From Beroe forskalii (taxonomy: Eukaryota; Ctenophora; Nuda; Beroida; Beroidae): DNA of 64,000 bases. How positions within the stretch are numbered: position 1 is the stretch's first letter; every line of letters starts with the position of its first letter. The stretch spans positions 806,001 through 870,000 of the forward strand of contig WFMF01000016.1 in assembly GCA_011033025.1 (NCBI GenBank), given 5' to 3'. The notes under the pieces are model-generated. The model was not told the DNA's origin. It saw only the letters and a list, made by a program, of their open reading frames with translations, and made no database searches. A program made the position numbers and the translations under genes. Below, piece after piece: positions 49,101 to 60,065 of this stretch.

Positions 49101-49811
49101 TACGTCCTATGTAGGCCAACACATTTGATACCCTAACATGTACCCTCCATGTCCATGATGAGGATGTCTCCTACATTCATCACTGCGGAAACAGGAAACA
49201 TGATCCAATTTGGTTGAAAAATGTATCGTCTCGTTCAATTAGTACTGTCAATTAGCAGATTCATGCGGAAACAAGATATATGATCCAATTTTGGCCTTGC
49301 ATAATTTTATCCCCTCGAATAACATGAGCAAATTCATCACCTCCCAAATTCATCACTGCCGGACCCAATCTATCATACACTGCAATTTTTCTAATAAAGT
49401 AATAAAAGTTATGCTCTATTCAGATATATTGGATCTGAAAATATCCGTGTTTAATTGACTAACTGAAACAATCTTCAGAGCAAAGTCGACCAAAACGTTG
49501 TTCATCCTCTGATCCTTCCCGGTTTCACAACAGTGAGACAAATACCAACAATGTCGAGGAAGCAGACGGCGGCCAACCCTCCAACCACTCCCAGTCCAAC
49601 GCCGCCTCCAAGCCTTCCTACAACGCCCACACATCCTCCAAACCCTCCTACAACGCCCACACATCCTCCGATGCTTCCTACAACGCCCACACATCCTCCG
49701 ATGCTTCCTACAACGCCCACACATCCTCCGATGCTTCCTACAACGCCCACACATCCTCCAAACCCTCCTACAACGCCCACACATCCTCCGATGCTGCTGG
49801 TTGATTTCTAA
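46198..49811 (+). CDS. DDE transposase with CXC-like and Pro/Thr tail, 801 aa, seven exons
   Basis: Exons: 46198-47139, 47322-47849, 47997-48161, 48322-48525, 48653-48733, 48911-49063, 49479-49811. Each intron starts GT, ends AG and is phase 0, giving 801 residues. Residues ~76-95 (VTSQVTGFGESTIRKW) and ~168-190 (AKVSETSFRKEIKRAGFKF) look like two helix-turn-helix DNA-binding units. The catalytic domain has SDETW (D226), VLVIDKASYHN (D328) and EYNPIELVWAKVK (E414), with 85 residues between the second Asp and Glu. Tc1 has 34. Exon 3 is acidic. Exon 4 has nine Cys (C550 to C601), ending SCGELCSCDPAKCYN like half of a tesmin/TSO1 CXC domain. Exons 5-6 are Glu-rich and probably helical. Exon 7 repeats PTTPTHPP. 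AATAAA (49810-49815) overlaps the stop. The first ATG is chosen by homology layout; further 5' exons are possible. Donors of introns 2 and 3 (GTTTTT, GTTGAT) are weak. Confidence 0.8.
49615..49795 (+). repeat. 30-bp coding repeat in the transposase tail
   Basis: About six units of CCTACAACGCCCACACATCC plus a variable decamer encode PTTPTHPP with NPP or MLP linkers. Reverse-strand frames over this region are by-products. Confidence 0.9.
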
Positions 49812-50443
49812 TAAAAATAGATGCTTTTTGTGCATAATGGCAACGTGTAACGTTTGACAACAGGCCAACAGGGAGCTGTACCCTTAAAATGGAGTGATGC
49901 GATTGATTCTTCAAACATAATTTATCCTACCCTCTATTTTGAGATTTGTGGCATTTGAGAATTGTAAATGTCAACGATTTGCTATCACTGGCTAATGTCG
50001 GGTAATGACATGTTATTCATATTGATCGAAGTTAAAGTGTTCAGCATTTTCTAATTCTATTGATCAATCTCATAAGTTATAGTAAGTTCCATGAGATGGA
50101 GTGCTGTTTTAAAATATCATAAAGGCTTTCGGATGAATGGAAATTGTACCCGATTGTTTTTGTCATTTTGTTGAGTGATCTATGATTTATCCTATGAAAC
50201 AAAATGTACTCAGTTTTATGTATTACATTGTATTACAAGCCTACACAGCAATAGCACATTGAGCATAGCGTACAAACAAGTAAAAGTGTAATCTTTCACG
50301 GAACACAATTTGACGATCGCGCGCGGCACCAATTACGATATCAATTACCATTAGCCTATCACGTGATAAAATAGAGGGCTGTCATTCGCCGAAAATTCTA
50401 GCCAATCACAGCACGCTGCTACTAACTTTCTGCGCGGACTATA

Positions 50444-50790
50444 ATAAGCCTAAATTAGATAATCGGTATGAGCAGGAGCTTATGAATACAAGAATTATTA
50501 ATATTATAGTTAATAGTTTGATCCTAGGTTCCTGAAAAGCCGGCAATCCAGATTATGAGATCTGGGAATGGGATCATATTCATATTGTCCTGGGTTTCTT
50601 TTGTCAGTATCACTAATTGCTGTCTCCCACAGGCTGCCTCTGACCACATATCGCAGGAAAACACTTAGGCTTCAATAGGGGAGGGAGTTACTCTTCAAAT
50701 GTAAAAGTAAATACTTAACGACGGTCCCGTTTTTTTTACTGATGACCCAGCTCAGGATAAAGCCTCTCAAATATTGCAAATTTAGCCTCA
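50444..50790. other. No gene recognised
   Basis: Short flank between the transposon and the next satellite. Confidence 0.4.
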
Positions 50791-52750
50791 AAAAGGGGAA
50801 AAACTGAGATTTTACGACAATCGACTGCCAACTAGACTTAAAATTTGAGCAAAACCTGTCCTACAAAGAAGTCCATTTTAGGTCAAAAACGGGGTTTTTA
50901 AGAGGCTGTAAATCGTGAAAATGGCCGAAATTCAAAATTCTGAAAGCAGCATTTTCTTAGTTGGATCAAACTGCTTGACCTGCAAAATTTCATGAGAGTT
51001 AACTAGTAAGTTTAGTAGGACGACCCCCCCCCCCCCCCCGAGATACTGATCAAAATTCAGAAAATACTCGGACATACTGGACTTGCATCATTATTTGGTT
51101 CTAGTACACTCCCTGGAAGGCAGTCACATGGGAAAAGCAGTTTTCAGCCTTATTTTTTGGTCGTTGTGGACAATTATAGACAAAAGAAGTCCACTTTAGG
51201 CCAAAAATGGGGTTTTAGAGGCTGTAAAATCGAAGATGGCCGAAATTCAAAATTTCTGAAAGCAGCATTTTCTTTAGGGGTTGATGAAACTGGACTGACC
51301 TGCAAAAATTTCACATGAGTTAACTAGTAAGTTTAATAGAGGACCCCCCCCCCCCCGAGATGGATACTGATCTAAAAATTCAGAAATTACTCTGACACAA
51401 TTGGACTTGAGGAAAACTCTGTGTAGAAATGCATCATTTGTGGACAATTATAGACAAAGAAGTCCACTTTTAGGCCAAAAATGGGGTTTTTAAGAGGCTG
51501 TAAATCGTGAAGATGGCCGAAATTCAAAATTCTGAAAGCAGCATTTTCTTAGTTGGATCAAACTGTACTGACCTGCAAAATTTCATGAGTTAACTAGTAA
51601 GTTTATTAGGAGTGACCCCCCCCCCCGAGATACTGATCAAAAATTCAGAAATTACTCTGACATAATTGGACTTGAGGAAAACTCTGTGTAGAAATGCATC
51701 ATTTATTTGGTTCTAGTACACTCCTGAAGGCAGTCACATGGGAAAAAGTGTTTTCAGCCTTATTTTTGGTCCTTGTGACTATTATTGACAAAGAGTCCAT
51801 TTTAGGCCAAAAATGGGGGTTTTTAAGAGGCTAAAATCGTGAAGATGGCCGAAATTCAAAATTCTGAAAGCAGCATTTTCTTAGTTGGATCAAACTGTAC
51901 TGACCTGCAAAATTTCAAGAGTTAACTAGTAAAAGTTTAATAGAGACCCCCCCCGAGATACTGATCAAAATTCAGAAAAATAACCTGACACAATTGACTT
52001 GGGAAAACTCTGTGTATAAATGCATCATTATTTGTTCTAGTACACTCCTGGAAGGCAGTCAGTCACATGGGAAAAAGCAGTTTTCAGCCTTATTTTTGGT
52101 CGTTGTGAGCTAATTATAGACAAAAGAGTCCATTTTTAGCCAAAAATGGGGCTTTTAAGAGGCTGTAATCGTGAAGATGGCCGAAATTCAAAATTTGAAA
52201 GCAGCATTTTCTTAGTTGGATCAAACTGTACTGACCTGCAAAATTTCATGAGTTAACTAGTAAGTTTAATAGGAGGACCCCCCCTCCCCCCGAGATACTG
52301 ATCAAAATTCAGAAATTACTCTGACACAATTGGACTTGAGGAAAACTCTGTGTAGAAATGCATCATTATTTGGTTCCTGTACACTCCCTGGAAGGCAGTC
52401 ACATGGGAAAAAGCAGTTTTCAGCCTTATTTTTGGTCCTTGTCGACAATTATTGAAAAGAAGTCCATTTTAGCCAAAAATGGGGTTTTTAAGAGGCCAAA
52501 ATCAGAAGATGGCCGAAATTCAAAATTCTGAAAAGCAGCATTTTCTTAGTTGGATCAAACTGTACTGACCTGCAAAATTTCATGAGTTAACTAGTAGTTT
52601 AATAGGGGGACCCCCCCGAGATACTTATCAAAATTCAGAAATTACTCTGACAATTGGACTTGAGGAAAACTCTGTAGAAATGCATCATTATTTGGTTCTA
52701 GTACAATTCTGGAAGGCAGTCACATGGGAAAAGGTTTTCAGTTTTTTTTT
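50791..52750 (+). repeat. ~320-bp satellite with variable C-tract, about six units
   Basis: GAGATACTGATCAAAATTCAG-like sequence recurs near 51040, 51358, 51635, 51955, 52291 and 52617. Each unit has a C run before it, from 7 to about 18 Cs, and the conserved words GATGGCCGAAATTCAAAATT and AGGCAGTCACATGGGAAAA. Many one-base indels lie in homopolymers. Confidence 0.9.
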
Positions 52751-52789
52751 TGGTCCTGGACAAATTTTTAAAAAACCCAAATGGTCGAG

Positions 52790-53190
52790 ATTCAAACTAT
52801 TTTAAGCTTCAAAGAATATAATTATAGAGGATATGCATGATAGTAAAATTCATAGACACCCTCTTATCGGATCCATTTTGGGCCATTGGTGACTTTGTAA
52901 TGTGGGCAACCTGTGAAATAATTGTCAAAATGATAAATGGGAAGTCAAACTATTTTAAGCTTCAAAGAATGGAATTATAGAGGATTATAATGATTGTGAA
53001 ATCCATAGACATCCTCTTATCGGGTCTATTGAAGACCCACAAGAGAATAACAAATGAAGGTGTGAAGACACAGATGATACTATATAAGAAACTGATTATG
53101 AACTATAACAAAAGGCCCCCCGGCTCATACAATGCAAGTGACATATCTGATTATCTGAAGGCATATAGAGTTAGGGTCAATATCTATTAA
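52790..53190 (+). other. Pair of ~90-bp direct repeats and a 66-codon open frame
   Basis: The segment starting CAAACTATTTTAAGCTTCAA occurs at about 52793 and 52948. The second copy leads into an open frame (52990-53190) that contains THKRITNEGVKTQMILYKKL and SDISDYLKAYRVRVNIY. The composition looks protein-like, but there is no recognised domain. It could be the last exon of a gene or a fragment of an element. Confidence 0.3.
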
Positions 53191-54213
53191 TACTTTAATA
53201 GTAATATAGTAATATATTTCACTTTATTGAATTCATTCACAAGATATAAATATCAATTCAATCGATGAGAGAAATGAAAGAATAAGCATTCACAGGGTGT
53301 CTATACATTATAGACACCAATGAAACCGTCAGAGGGTTCTATTGGATTTATGGATGATGATAACGAAGTGAGGAAACAAATGGTGTCATCTTTTCCTCTG
53401 TTGAAGCTCTCACTGGTTTTATACTTTTATGGCTTTTTATCCCGGTCAAAGCGGCGATCTTGTTACTCAGCAAGGTAACTTAATTAGCTACTCATTAGAT
53501 TTTATTGCTCCCCATTATATACATAATACAGTATGAGCTACATGTGTCATGGCTACATAAATTGTATTGTGACTTGTACAATGTATTGTGAATGGTACAT
53601 TGTATTGTATCATTCAACTGTAAGGTGTGTAGTGTGTATCCTTTCATTGTTGCTATGGAATATGTCCCCAATTGCCTGCGCAGTGTCTTCACGTCATTGT
53701 TACGAACACAAAGCATTCCGTAATATAACAAAAACAATTGGTAAACAAAGTTGAGAGGTTGGAGCTTGATTTGATAAAGATGTTTTGTGTACATTCATTC
53801 GGTTATCAAGATTCAGTGCCGTGAATGTAAATAAAATCTTAGGGTAGAAAAGGTCGAGTTTTTAAGTCCACACTAAGATTCTGTATGAATATCGACCCAT
53901 CGCCATTTATTCTTTTATTGATTTCTTGTAAAATAATAAAATCTCAATGTTCTCGACTTTGATCGTAATAATTAATACCAAAACTTCGCATTATTATCAT
54001 AAAAAAACTGCGCATTCTTCACATAGTATAACAAAAACGATGTATGTTACGACCTATGTTACATTGGATTCATTATTTTGTTACTGTACTCATTATTCTA
54101 TGTTAAAATACATTCTGTGATTAAACAATACAGAAATTATCGTGTGCCATTCAAATCATTCGTTTCTTTGTCCTAACAGTGAATCTAATCAATCCAAATA
54201 CTCACATGGTACC
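53191..54213. other. No gene recognised
   Basis: AT-rich sequence with only short open frames. Confidence 0.4.
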
Positions 54214-54215
54214 TA

Positions 54216-55529
54216 TAGTGTGTCCCGTTTAACTTCGTAAATTTTAAATACACTCTGCATCTACTGCAATAGAGATAAAACCCTAAATGGTTCTGTAGAT
54301 TGCAGTAAATAGATGAACATTTAGGCATATCTGGCCTGATTTGGTTTTCAAGTTTGACTTCATATTTCTTCACGTTGACTGGAAGTGGAAAATACATGTT
54401 ATTGAAACGTATTTGAGGTCATCACTTTGAAAGATTCAATGGTCGTCCGGAAGCAACCTGGATACCACAACAAAATTTTACCTACCCTTGGTACTCTCCA
54501 GTGTATCAGCGAAATATTCTGTGACCATAGAACTGCTCATGAAAGCGGAAACGACGGGAATCATCGTTCAAAGAAGCTGAGGTGAAAAGTGTGCAAACCT
54601 CGTTTCAAATAACCCAGCTCCGTAACTTCAAAAACATCAACCAAAACATCATTCATTGGAGCTGAAAATTTCTACGATTGTTCGTCTGAGAAGTTACTGA
54701 TGGAAGCCCATAAGGCAAAATTTCAAATCTGATTGAAAGACAAGCAGAGGAAGGCCTAGTTCGCAGCCTGCAGGGCGCTTAGAGAATAGCGCATATTACC
54801 TTAAGTTTGTTTCCCGGCAAATCATGCGGTTTTTACAGTCATGGGATATCCTAGAATTGGCATCAATAATTTTGGACGTTTAACACGGACACTGTTCAGC
54901 CTCTGGAAGTCGGTTAACACCTATTGAAGTCATGGTTTGAGGCGCTTTTAGCCCCAAAATTCCATTTTCCTTAATTATTCAACGAAAATGGCTCCCACAA
55001 CAAAGGTTAACGGGCATATTCACTGGCGATAATCTGTCGTGGTTTTTGCGTCAGCTGATGTAGAAACACATGCTGAAGTCGTCATGGTTCATGCAAGTTA
55101 GTAGAACACCTCAAATGGCTCTCAAAAATCGAGCCACTATTGACATGAATTTTCGAAGGAGAGCAGTAAGGAAACACATCTTCGTGTCATGGCCTCCCTA
55201 CTCCCAAGATTTGACTCCCGTTGATTTCTGGCTATGAAGCTGTCAAAGAAACATCTTCAATGGAAAACAGTAGCCGTTTACCTCTATGACTCTCCTGGAA
55301 CGAGCTATAATGTGGGGATTAAGAAACTACAAAGGGTTAATTTTGCTCATTTGAGACCTTAAGTTGAGAGGCGATGGACAAGTTGTGTCGATAACAACGG
55401 TTATAGAAGTTAATTTACCATAAATGTTCATCATTTTTCTCTGAAATGATGTGTGAAATTTGTCCATAAGTCAATTTTTAAGAATGAAAATGTAACCTTA
55501 AAATTTACGAACTTAAACGGGACATAGTA
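54216..55529 (+). mobile_element. Decayed mariner element, 1.31 kb
   Basis: The inverted ends TAGTGTGTCCCGTTTAACTT (left) and, reversed, TACTATGTCCCGTTTAAGTT (right) run for about 30 bp with few differences. TA lies outside each (54214-54215, 55530-55531). The length fits a full mariner. On the plus strand near 55188 the frame reads SWPPYSQDLTPVDFWL and then a stop. This matches the third catalytic region of mariner transposases (consensus form W-P-x-S-P-D-L-N-P-x-D). Stops and shifts elsewhere make it a pseudogene. Confidence 0.8.
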
Positions 55530-55531
55530 TA

Positions 55532-57058
55532 TTTTAATTGAATTCACGTAGATTCAAATGAGATTTGTCGTTCGATTATAATAATCTTTTTATAAGTAAG
55601 TATGTACATAGTAGTCGCACAGCAATTCCAAGCGCTGATATTAAAATGGTGCTGGTAGTGGAAAGTTGGAAAATAAGCGGTTTCGTTAAATGATGATAAT
55701 AAAAGATGCTAGTTTCGTTGAATGATGATGATATTAAGACAGGACCCCGTTCTATCTTCCACCTATAGATCTATAGGCCACCTGTTAAATTCTATGGGAA
55801 TCTAGTGTCTAGAGGCAACCTGTAATCAAATAGATAAAATTCCATCTTATTTCTCTCTTAGCTATGAAGGAGAGTAAAATATCAAATCTTAATCTTATGA
55901 GCAAATACTATCGCAATTTATAAAGTGCTGTGACGTCAGCCCGTATTAAAGCTGACAGCTGGTAACTGATCAGATGGTGCAGTGCTAATGGATGCTAAGT
56001 AGCGATGACCTAAATCCAACATTATGTCGTCATTACCAGCGGCACATTACCTTACCCACAGGTTCATTTGACATTAACCAATCAGAGTGCAAGATGATAG
56101 TTAACTCGCACTCTGATTGGTCGATGTCATGATGATTTTTGGGATGCTAAACCGTCGATATGAGCGAGATATTGCAACTGTTCGATGATATCATGTAACT
56201 CTAGACAGTGACGTTATATTTTGGAGTGTGTGTTAATGGCATTTAGCAAGTAGTTATGCTGTCACGGCAGTGGTGCTCTCACAGTATCATGCAGTCTACA
56301 CTGTACACAATATAAATATGTCAGTATTTCAATAATACAAATGTAAGAAAATAATACAAATGTAAGTAAATAATACAAATGTAAGTAAATCTTTGAACAT
56401 GAAGGGCACACAAATACTTCGTCACTATCACAGTATTATTGAATGCTGATGTGTCTAAAAAATGGTTTCCCGGTACTCCGGTATACCAAAACGCTAGAAC
56501 TTTTTGATGTTTTGCCAAGAACCCTGGACCAATTTAACAAATTAGGTATTATGTTGTCTCGTTTGAGTAATAAGTATAACTATAAAATCTACTCAAACTT
56601 CAATCATATGAATACGATTTAAAAGCGTCCAAAACCAGTTAGTGAACAACTCATAATTATTAATGATGTTGAGCGTGTACTGCTATAATCTGAATATACT
56701 TCTACTAATTTTGTAATAATGTAACATTTGCTCATTTATTACGTAGAATGATTATGTAAGATAATTTGAATAATCATTTCTTCTAACTGCGTACTTTCGT
56801 AACAAATTTAGTACTAAATAATATGTGTACTTATGATCACATTATTATGTTATACGTACTACACATATTATTATTGCGGCAAACAAGAGGAAAAGTACCA
56901 GCAAGGATTTGAATGCCATCAACGCAATACGTTAACCTATGATGGTGACATCATTTCAGCTATCATTGATCATTCGTCAGTGAAATTGAGTGTTTTGTAT
57001 GAGTCGATGTGAAATCATCTTCAAATTATGGCTGAATAAAAAATTCCCTGTTGTTTAA
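55532..57058. other. No gene recognised; one hairpin
   Basis: AT-rich. An inverted pair at 56070-56089 and 56108-56128 (core CCAATCAGAGTGC / GCACTCTGATTGG) makes a ~20-bp stem with an 18-base loop. Confidence 0.4.
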
Positions 57059-57119
57059 TTCTAGTTGTTTCTACATTACGATAGCAAATTCATGATGATG
57101 GAAGATCAACTCACAATGA

Positions 57120-57362
57120 AAAAAGAGAATTAGTGACCTTGGTGAATGAGTGACATACCAGTTAGCAAATTAGTGACTTTGGTGAATCAGTGACATATTG
57201 ACAATTGGCATACCACGAGATAATTAGTGACTTGGGTGAATCAGTGACCTTTGACATACCACAAGAGAGTTAGTGACTTTGGGGAATCAGTGACATACCA
57301 CAAGGGAATTAGTGACATACCACAAGGGAATTAGTGACATACCACAAGGGAATTAGTGACTT
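57120..57362 (-). repeat. ~20-bp minisatellite carrying splice donors
   Basis: Units such as TTAGTGACATACCACAAGGG repeat at and beyond the end of the last exon. Each tight unit (57301-57350) includes the complement of CTTGTG/GTATGT, so the 5' splice site itself is repeated three times. Looser units extend to 57120. Confidence 0.85.
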
Positions 57363-58501
57363 TGGTAAAGGCCAGGCCCATTGTCATGAGAAAGAGGACA
57401 GTGTTCTGCTGGTAGAGCTGAGACTCGCTCTCTGCCACCACTTTGTAAAACATCCCGGAGATAAGGAGGATAGGGATACCGGGGGATAGAACTGAGGTGT
57501 CCTGGGAGGGGGGAGGTTAGTATCCAGAGATAAGGAGGATAGGGATACCGGGGGATAGAACTGATGTGTCCTGGGAGGGGGAAGAGTAGAGGATTAATCA
57601 ATTAATCAATTAGTCAATTGAGGGATCAATCAAGTAATTACTGAACAGTCGAATGCACTAATAGATCAAACGATTGAGATGATGCTTGGAAGTTGAAAGC
57701 CATCAACTTCCAGAGAAAGACATAAGAGTCAAATAGCAATTGTCTACGCATTCAAACAGACGGTTTTCATCCTGTTCTTAGAGCCTGCTCAACCACTGTT
57801 TAGCGGAATATAAGTTCATTGTTTATCATAATTATTATAGTAGTTTATACTCACGGCGATAGTAGCTCCATTCTTCCCGATTCCACCACTCAGTATCGAA
57901 TGAACGTTACCGGAAATCACAAAGGCACCCACCCCACAGATGGTACTAAAGATCAGCATGAGATGCTTCAAATGGAATCCTGAAAAGTTCAGGTATGTCA
58001 CACTTAACTAGAATTTTCATTTAATCTAGAATATAAAGGCTAAATGCTGGCACAAAAACTTGGAGGAAATGACACCAATGTCATGGTGAATTTTGTAAAA
58101 TACACGTCAAGAAATATAGGGGACTTACCATCTGTGATCTCATAATTCCATAAGTCACACCCAAAACATCCTGTGTAAAACTGAACCATAATCATAAAAA
58201 CTTGTGCTTCTGTAACATCAAACCTGAAAAAATATTATAATCAAATATTATAGATTGTTCACAAAATTATTCTTGCTTTTGAAATTAGGAAATGTAATGA
58301 ATAAGCAGATGAATGATCAATGAAAAGCAAAACGCAGCGTTTTTCTAAATTGAATTTTTAAAAGCGAGATAAGGAGATATTATGAGATGACTTACTTCCC
58401 AAAATGTAGCTCCCCTGACACCAGGGTTTGCCAATGTGCCGAGTAGAAGACGAAGTTACAGGTGCAACACAAGTAGAAAAACCACAAACTCGGTCCCAAA
58501 T
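57343..58501 (-). CDS. CDP-alcohol phosphotransferase, partial copy (four exons)
   Basis: Minus-strand exons 58501-58396, 58223-58129, 57979-57855 and 57501-57343 have the same lengths (106, 95, 125, 159) and phases as the plus-strand copy at 62765-63888, and encode exactly the same residues. They include FYSAHWQTLVSGELHFG, FDVTEAQVF and GGIGKNGATIA, as in animal choline/ethanolamine phosphotransferases. The exon with the DHGCD motif is missing: the arm ends before it and I see no equivalent upstream. No downstream exon was found either. A 69-bp tandem duplication repeats the acceptor of the last exon (second acceptor at 57570); reading from that extra acceptor soon meets TAA. Either a gene fragment, or the other haplotype of the same locus. 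Confidence 0.75.
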
Positions 58502-59247
58502 CTGAGGAGAAGTTGTTTTTAGAGTTGTATTTTGTAAAATATTTTGTAAAATCTTAAAGCGATCATACCATTACATAAGTACATAGATATTTGAGTGTGG
58601 TGAGACGTGGAGAGGTCCCATGAAAGGGATATTAGCCAAGGAAATCGCATGTATCATACTTGCGACTATGTGAGGGAAAAAGGACGAAACTGCTACATCT
58701 CATATTTAGAAGATTCAAAGTTTATAATGAATCATGAAAAAGTAGAAATGATAAAACAGCAGGAAATTGTTCAATTAACGGAAACTTAGAAATACCACAG
58801 GCTAAAACCTGACTTGTTTTATAGGCTACAAAGTTAGGATATAAATATTGAACAAGGAACAGGTTACAACGAGTCAACGTAACCTATTTCTGTCAAGTAG
58901 ACGTCGTTTATGACTGACTGACAGATCATAATGGTAGCTGTATAAAAAGCCATTATCAAACTATAACCTCGTGTAATTTTCATGTGACCCAAACCACGTT
59001 AAATCGAGTGGTTTTTGCTACAAAAATTGACGTCATTACAGGGCTTACTTAAAACGGCGAATTAATATGAGGGCAAGCCTCTCACTTCCGTGCCTGACAG
59101 AAAATAGATGACCCAGCAATGAGCAGTATTGTACCATGCAATCATATATTGCAGCACTTCTATACTGTGTTATGAAAATACACAAAAGTTTATGATAATA
59201 AACCACAATTATACTACACCATTTTGCCACAATTTACTGTGAGTAGT
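58502..59247. other. Upstream flank of the left copy, no exon recognised
   Basis: Matches 62027-62764 in reverse. An open frame at 58607-58789 has no equivalent in the right arm, so it is not supported as coding. Confidence 0.5.
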
Positions 59248-60065
59248 TTTGACACCTCTGACTCCCTGCCTCAGTCCCCTCATATGCTCATATGAGACAT
59301 ATCTGACTCTTGTTACCTCTGAGTAAAGTCATCTCCGATTCTTGCGAACTTTAACTGTCACCTCTTAGTTTAGTGACCTCGATTACCTTTTTCCCTCAGT
59401 CTAGTTTAACCTTTGAATCATTATACCGAGTTTACTGATTTTTTCACCTGGATCTGAGTCTCGTCAGTCCGTTTTCCAGTGACCTCTAATTATTCTAGTC
59501 ACATCTGAGTCCAGCGAATTCTCACTCTAGTCACCTCTTAGTCAAGTTATCTCTGACTCCTGTCTCCTTGGTCTGCTTGTCTACATCTGACTCTAATCAT
59601 CTTATTCTCAGTAATCAGCTCTAACTCTAGTAATCTGTCTCCCTCTTAGGCTACTGTCTAATGAGTAGTGACCTCTAACTCTAGCCACTCCTTTTAAGTC
59701 CAGTCACCTGAGGTGGAGGCCACAGTCACTGAACTGACGTTACTGAGTCAGAGGTTCTGACTCCATTCCTCTCGAGTCCTGCGACCTATGATTTAAAGCA
59801 CCTTTGAGTCCAGGCAGCTCTTATTCCAGTGACTTTTGATTTTAGTCATCTCTGAGTCCAGACACCACGTATCCACAGCCTCTCGTACTCGTTACATCTT
59901 AGTCCAACCATCTCTGACTCCTGTCATCTCTAAGTCCAGTTACCTGTGGCGGTTACCTCTTAGTCCAATGACATCTCAGATCTCTAGCAACGTCTCAGTT
60001 CATCGACTTTTCCAGTGCCAACTATATATCCTGGTCAGATATGAAGTAGAACTGCGCCAGCCCGG
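59248..60065. repeat. Degenerate TCACCTCTGAGTCCAG minisatellite
   Basis: Irregular units of 15-18 bp such as CTCTGACTCCTGTCACCTCT recur across about 800 bp in the spacer of the inverted duplication. No gene. Confidence 0.7.

Larger units (their letters stand above)
45404..50441 (+). mobile_element. Intron-bearing Tc1/mariner-superfamily (DDE) transposon, 5.0 kb
   Basis: Inverted ends of 27 bp (45402-45428 and 50417-50443, including TA) agree at 26 positions and begin TATAGTCAGCGCAGAAAGTT on the left. TA at both borders fits the IS630-Tc1-mariner target. The only long gene is the seven-exon transposase at 46198-49811. Left of it lie ~770 bp and right of it ~610 bp of apparently noncoding sequence. 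The near-perfect ends and fully open exons indicate a young or selected copy. Confidence 0.85.
57059..59247 (-). repeat. Left arm of the phosphotransferase inverted duplication
   Basis: The reverse complement matches 62027-63986 through exons, introns and flanks, with indels in introns and flanking DNA. The arms are separated by a 2.8-kb spacer. This arm has extra tandem repeats at 57120-57360. Confidence 0.9.

Noticed and set aside
49416-49868. Reverse-strand frames with MCGRCRKHRR-like and GGCVGVVGS-like repeats
   Set aside because: They are the complement of the PTTPTHPP coding repeat in the transposase's last exon.
58607-58789. 60-codon open frame upstream of the left phosphotransferase copy
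   Set aside because: The mirror position near 62.6 kb does not keep the frame, although the coding exons are kept perfectly.
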